64,000 nucleotides of DNA from Methylibium sp. Root1272 (GTDB taxonomy: Bacteria; Pseudomonadota; Gammaproteobacteria; Burkholderiales; Burkholderiaceae_C). The notes beneath the pieces are model-generated. The model was given only the letters and a program-made list of their open reading frames with translations, did not search any database and was not told the origin of the DNA. Position numbers and translations under genes: made by a program. The stretch is taken from NCBI RefSeq assembly GCF_001425905.1, contig NZ_LMDY01000012.1, forward strand, positions 311,734-375,733. Direction: 5' to 3'. Shown piece after piece: positions 60,894 to 64,000 of the stretch (the stretch's first letter is position 1; each line of letters opens with the position of its first letter).

Positions 60894-61955
60894 CTACGAA
60901 GGGTATGCGGCGGTCGGGGTCGGTTCGCAGGTCTTGGGCCGCTCGGCCTCAATCATGGCCGCCAGTTTTCGGCGCGCGCGTACTGCTCCAGCGTCCGCTG
61001 AGATGAGGACTGGCTTCATGGACCAGAAGTCGCGATTGCCGATCACCCGCTGTTGCGCTTCCAGCATGGGCTTGTCTTGTCCGGAGAATGCACCGTCGAT
61101 CGCTGCAATCCATGCTTCTCCGGCCTTGGGATCATCCAGCGCGTAAGCCCGGGAAACGCCCCAGAAATAGTAGGTCTTCGAGCTCGTGGAAGGCGTGAGG
61201 ATGTCAGTTCCAAGCATCCAGATGCCGTCACTTCGGTCTTTCCCGGTGGGCGTGATTCCGACATCGAGGAGCATATGAGCGGGGGCGTTCCAGCGCATAT
61301 TAAGCCAGTGATCCACGGGCTTCCCGTAATTGCCGAACATTGCATCCCATGCGGGAGGGGCCAACCCATCGGGGCACCAGCGATTGCTATGCAGGGTTTC
61401 GCCTTCTTCGATAACCTTTGTAATCCCTCTAGAAATCGCGTCGCTTCCGAGAATGCCGCGATGAACATATTCGACGTGCGAGAGATCCATTAGATTGTCT
61501 GTAATGAGCTCGTACTGAGCCTCCATTTCAATTACGCCACCAACGGTCGCGAATTTACTGGTGTCGGTGAGGCAACTGAAATCCGGGATTGCGTTGGTGT
61601 CTGCGAGCTTGGGATCTCCCATCCAGACCCACACCAGACTGTGGCGCTCCTCCGCAATGTACGAAGAGATCTTCGCTGCGGCGGGAATGCGGCAATCGCC
61701 ATGGGGATTGGCTGTGCATTTGCCGTTGGAGTTGAAAATCAGGCCGTGGTAGCCGCACTCCACCTGGTCACCGATCAACCGTCCGAGGTGTAGCGGTGCA
61801 AATCTATGAGGGCAAATGTTCGAAGCGCAAACAACCTTTCCGTCCTGCGTTCGATAAAGCAGCAACGGTTGTTCAATGATGGTTCGACTGAAGAGTTCCC
61901 GCTTGATCTCAGAAGACCAAGCCACGACATACCAAGCGTTCCGAAGATATTCCAT
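60894..61955 (-). CDS. Rieske non-heme iron oxygenase, VanA-like
   Basis: 353 residues from the ATG at 61955 (AGAGAGAGAC upstream). Rieske ligands CPHRFAPLHLGRLIGDQVEC then GYHGL (C-x-H...C-x2-H, about 48-68), and the mononuclear iron site in the middle (ITDNLMDLSHVEYVHRGILG). Single-component alpha-only type, as in vanillate O-demethylase VanA and related O-demethylases/ring hydroxylases. With the VanB-like reductase at 63708 it could O-demethylate or hydroxylate a precursor of hydroquinone. Substrate unknown. Confidence 0.88.
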   Translation of the reverse strand: MEYLRNAWYVVAWSSEIKRELFSRTIIEQPLLLYRTQDGKVVCASNICPHRFAPLHLGRLIGDQVECGYHGLIFNSNGKCTANPHGDCRIPAAAKISSYIAEERHSLVWVWMGDPKLADTNAIPDFSCLTDTSKFATVGGVIEMEAQYELITDNLMDLSHVEYVHRGILGSDAISRGITKVIEEGETLHSNRWCPDGLAPPAWDAMFGNYGKPVDHWLNMRWNAPAHMLLDVGITPTGKDRSDGIWMLGTDILTPSTSSKTYYFWGVSRAYALDDPKAGEAWIAAIDGAFSGQDKPMLEAQQRVIGNRDFWSMKPVLISADAGAVRARRKLAAMIEAERPKTCEPTPTAAYPS

Positions 61956-62300
61956 GTCTCTCTCTTTTGGTCTGGCCAATAAAAATACACGAACAACATT
62001 ACGCTATTTTTCTAGCGTCTCTGTCAGTATTGCTTGAGCGATGGCAACGGTCAACGCTCTTCGATTGATATTCGGCAAACGGATCGTTCTCGCAAAACGA
62101 ACAAAGAGTGAGGCCATTGGCTGCGCGGGTGGGGCGTCGATTGCGTCAGGTGAGGCTTGGCCGCCGTGACCGGATCCCGGCCGCATGGACACTCGCGATG
62201 CACTGCGTCGCTGTGCCTTTTTGTCAGCGAAGAAGTGGTGGAGTCGATCGTGCAACGCCGTCCGTGTGTGTCGACCCTGGCGGTGTGCATAGCAAACGCA
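61956..62300. other. 345-bp gap between LysR and the Rieske oxygenase genes
   Basis: No supported gene. It contains the promoter of the Rieske oxygenase gene (AT-rich around 61960-62020). Nothing else recognised. Confidence 0.4.
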
Positions 62301-63311
62301 TCACTGAGGGCGGCCTGACGATGCAAGCCCAGCGTCCGAGGAATTGATTGAGCGGTTTACGAGCATTGTTGGCGCCATCGTCGCCAAAGGCCAGGTTGTA
62401 TGCCGAGCACTATCGATGTGAGTCTCGAACGGTTGGCAGCGGTCTCGGAGATAGTCTAGAAATATCTTGACCTTGGCCGTTGAGCGATGTGACGCGGGAT
62501 AGACTGCCGATAACCAGAGCGTGGGGGCGCTATATTCAGGTAGAACACGAACCAAATTACCGGACTCGAGATCCTCTGAGGCGACTAGCGTGGGGAGATA
62601 GGCCACGCCGATTCCCCTCAAGGCGAAATCTCTGATCAGATGAATGCTGTTGCTGCGAAGCACGGGATTCAGGTCTATATCTACCCGTTCGCATCGATGA
62701 TTGGTCAGAGACCAATGATTGCCCCAGAGATACGAATACGTTGCAAAGTCGTGCTCGTGAAGGTCAGTCGGAGATTTTATTGGGGGATTTCCGTCGAGAT
62801 AATCAGGGGTGACGCAAAAGAAGCCATGAACGGGGAAGAGTTGTCTTTGGATCAGATCGTTTGACGCGGGCGGGAAGATCTGAATCGCCAGATCCACGCC
62901 TTCTTGTACTGGGTCGACCACTCGGTCGCTGACGACGATGTCAAACTCTATGCCCTGATGCAGGGCGCGAAATCCGGCCAAGATCGACGCGAACTGTCCG
63001 AGCGCGAATCCTGGGAGAACGTGAATTCGCAACAACCCTTTCGGTGATGCGCAGAGTTCGCGAGTTCGCTCGTTCAGCTCGTCGATCTGCTGAATCACGA
63101 GTTTGCAGTCGTGGTAGTACTGCAGGCCCGCTTCAGAGAGCTTTACGGCGCGGGTCGACCGGTGAAAAAGAGAATGACCTAGATGAGTTTCGAGGGCCTT
63201 TATTCTCGTTGTCACCACGGATTTGACTATGCCAAGTTGATGTGCTGCGCGAGAGAAATTGCCGGACTCTGCTACGCGCAAAAAGCTCTCCATGCTTAAC
63301 AGCATATCCAT
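62301..63311 (-). CDS. LysR family transcriptional regulator
   Basis: 336 residues from the ATG at 63311. N-terminal HTH (LLSMESFLRVAESGNFSRAA, HQLGIVKSVVTTRIKALETH, RAVKLSEAGLQYYHDCK) and a substrate-binding domain (GLLRIHVLPGFALGQFASIL, IEFDIVVSDRVVDPVQEGVD). It belongs to the branch with a DxxLxxxxG-type effector fold. About 30 residues longer at the C-terminus than usual. It is likely to control the divergent VanB-like gene and possibly the hydroquinone operon. Confidence 0.92.
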   Translation of the reverse strand: MDMLLSMESFLRVAESGNFSRAAHQLGIVKSVVTTRIKALETHLGHSLFHRSTRAVKLSEAGLQYYHDCKLVIQQIDELNERTRELCASPKGLLRIHVLPGFALGQFASILAGFRALHQGIEFDIVVSDRVVDPVQEGVDLAIQIFPPASNDLIQRQLFPVHGFFCVTPDYLDGNPPIKSPTDLHEHDFATYSYLWGNHWSLTNHRCERVDIDLNPVLRSNSIHLIRDFALRGIGVAYLPTLVASEDLESGNLVRVLPEYSAPTLWLSAVYPASHRSTAKVKIFLDYLRDRCQPFETHIDSARHTTWPLATMAPTMLVNRSINSSDAGLASSGRPQ

Positions 63312-63707
63312 GCTTGTCTTCCTCGAGGGTTGGCCGACGCCTCCGCGGCGCATTGCGGCGTTACGGGGCCATTGGTGGTGCGATCCGATTTGGGCGGGGC
63401 GGGGTGTTCGTCTTCAGCTTTCGATTGAGAGTGGGCGGCTGACGCGTTGCGATGCTCCCTTGTTGGGTGCCATGAGGGCGCTCGGGCCGCAGCTCGGCGC
63501 GGGGAGTGTTCGTATTTGCAGAACGGGGGCGGTGCATTTCAATCTCTACCGCGATCGTTCGGTGATCGCTAGACTGGCAATTGACCTGAAGTCCGCGCGC
63601 TTGTCTTGCCGCCGCTGTTTTTCCGGATGCACATGGCAAGCGAGCCGATATCTTGAAATTGCTGGTGCGATGCACATTTGGATTATTTAACGTTTTTGAG
63701 CTTGAAC
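63312..63707. promoter_or_regulatory. 396-bp divergent region between LysR and the VanB-like gene
   Basis: An open frame in this stretch lacks protein character and I treat it as non-coding. The region should hold divergent promoters and a LysR site. AT content rises close to the VanB-like start (63676-63707). Confidence 0.4.
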
Positions 63708-64000
63708 ATGAAGAAGGCTTGGATCGATGTCAGGGTTGCGCGTAGAACTACTGAGGCAATCAACATAATTTCGCTGGAACTCGTCCCGGTCGGTAATTCG
63801 ATGCTGCCGCCGTCCAGTGCGGGGTCTCACATCGACGTCGAGTTGCCGAACGGACTCATCAGGCAGTATTCGCTTTGCAATGATTCGGTGGGTACGAATA
63901 GCTATCGGATAGCAGTTCTGCTTGATGCAAGCACCAGAGGCGGCTCGGAGAGCGTTCATCGCGATCTAGCCATCGGTTGCACATTTCGTATCAGTGAACC
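63708..64000 (+). CDS. VanB-like oxidoreductase (FMN/2Fe-2S reductase), 3' part cut by window edge
   Basis: 97 codons present. MKKAWIDVRVARRTTEAINI, then LELVPVGNSMLPPSSAGSHI and VELPNGLIRQYSLCNDSVGT form the flavin-binding domain of the phthalate dioxygenase reductase/VanB family (the RxYS-type motif RQYSLC binds FMN phosphate). It would pass electrons from NADH to the Rieske oxygenase encoded at 60894-61955, although the two are separated by the LysR gene and point in opposite directions. The start lacks a strong RBS. Confidence 0.87.
   Translation, partial: MKKAWIDVRVARRTTEAINIISLELVPVGNSMLPPSSAGSHIDVELPNGLIRQYSLCNDSVGTNSYRIAVLLDASTRGGSESVHRDLAIGCTFRISE

Noticed and set aside
63259-63690. 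143-codon plus-strand frame between LysR and the VanB-like gene
   Set aside because: Composition is unlike a folded protein, its first part is antisense to the LysR start, and no RBS is seen.

Overview
The window looks like a high-GC betaproteobacterial chromosome (order Burkholderiales, probably the Rubrivivax/Leptothrix/Methylibium group). The evidence is the hemC-hemD-hemX-hemY order, the style of the ppc and ppx genes, and strong GC bias at third codon positions. This is inference from gene content; no rRNA marker is present.

Region 1 (1-12.6 kb) is ordinary host chromosome. It holds a ppx/gppA fragment, a Tat-exported dienelactone-hydrolase-like protein, a ZIP metal transporter converging on ppc, the heme operon hemCDXY, and tRNA-Arg(ACG) with its terminator. 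An Rrf2-regulated unit follows (Rrf2 regulator, FAD oxidoreductase, exported cupin). Its 27-bp operator is a perfect dyad that runs into the regulator's start codon.

Region 2 (about 12.7-52.1 kb) reads as an integrative conjugative element or integrated plasmid. Its left end carries a histone-like protein, a hairpin-rich 0.9 kb gap, SSB, a DUF932 protein, ParA/ParB, a ParDE toxin-antitoxin pair, a mobilisation accessory protein and a MobP-type relaxase. A cargo bay (20.5-29.4 kb) follows. It holds a LexA-like box, an XRE orphan, a four-gene DUF2188/YdjM operon, an XRE-ImmA/IrrE plus PIN pair, and a translationally coupled three-gene operon. That operon encodes an MBL-fold hydrolase, an E2-E1-JAB ubiquitin-like conjugation/deconjugation fusion and a patatin phospholipase. 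Behind it come DUF1173, an LPD7 protein, an OmpA-like lipoprotein, VirD4, VirB11-VirB1 and a TrbM/KikA-like protein, all on the minus strand. After these lie a rhodanese protein derived from MnmH/SelU that has lost its P-loop, a LuxR solo, a large ParB, an AlpA regulator and a truncated IS1182-type transposase. No integrase is visible, so the element may be incomplete or extend outside recognisable borders.

Region 3 (52.2-64 kb) has lower GC than the rest and is a hydroquinone catabolic island. One minus-strand operon encodes two-subunit hydroquinone 1,2-dioxygenase, 4-hydroxymuconic semialdehyde dehydrogenase, maleylacetate reductase, an intradiol (hydroxyquinol-type) dioxygenase, a Dabb protein, 3-oxoadipate CoA-transferase A/B and 3-oxoadipyl-CoA thiolase. 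This is a complete route from hydroquinone (and hydroxyquinol) to succinyl-CoA and acetyl-CoA. Next to it are a Rieske oxygenase of the VanA type, a LysR regulator and the start of a VanB-type reductase, which may supply the upstream O-demethylation or hydroxylation step.

The best candidate for an undescribed system is the MBL / E2-E1-JAB / patatin operon at 24.7-29.3 kb. It resembles type II CBASS parts (Cap2, Cap3 and a CapV-like phospholipase) but has no CD-NTase and no visible ubiquitin-like modifier. It has its own strong promoter, directly abutted by an 18-bp perfect palindrome.
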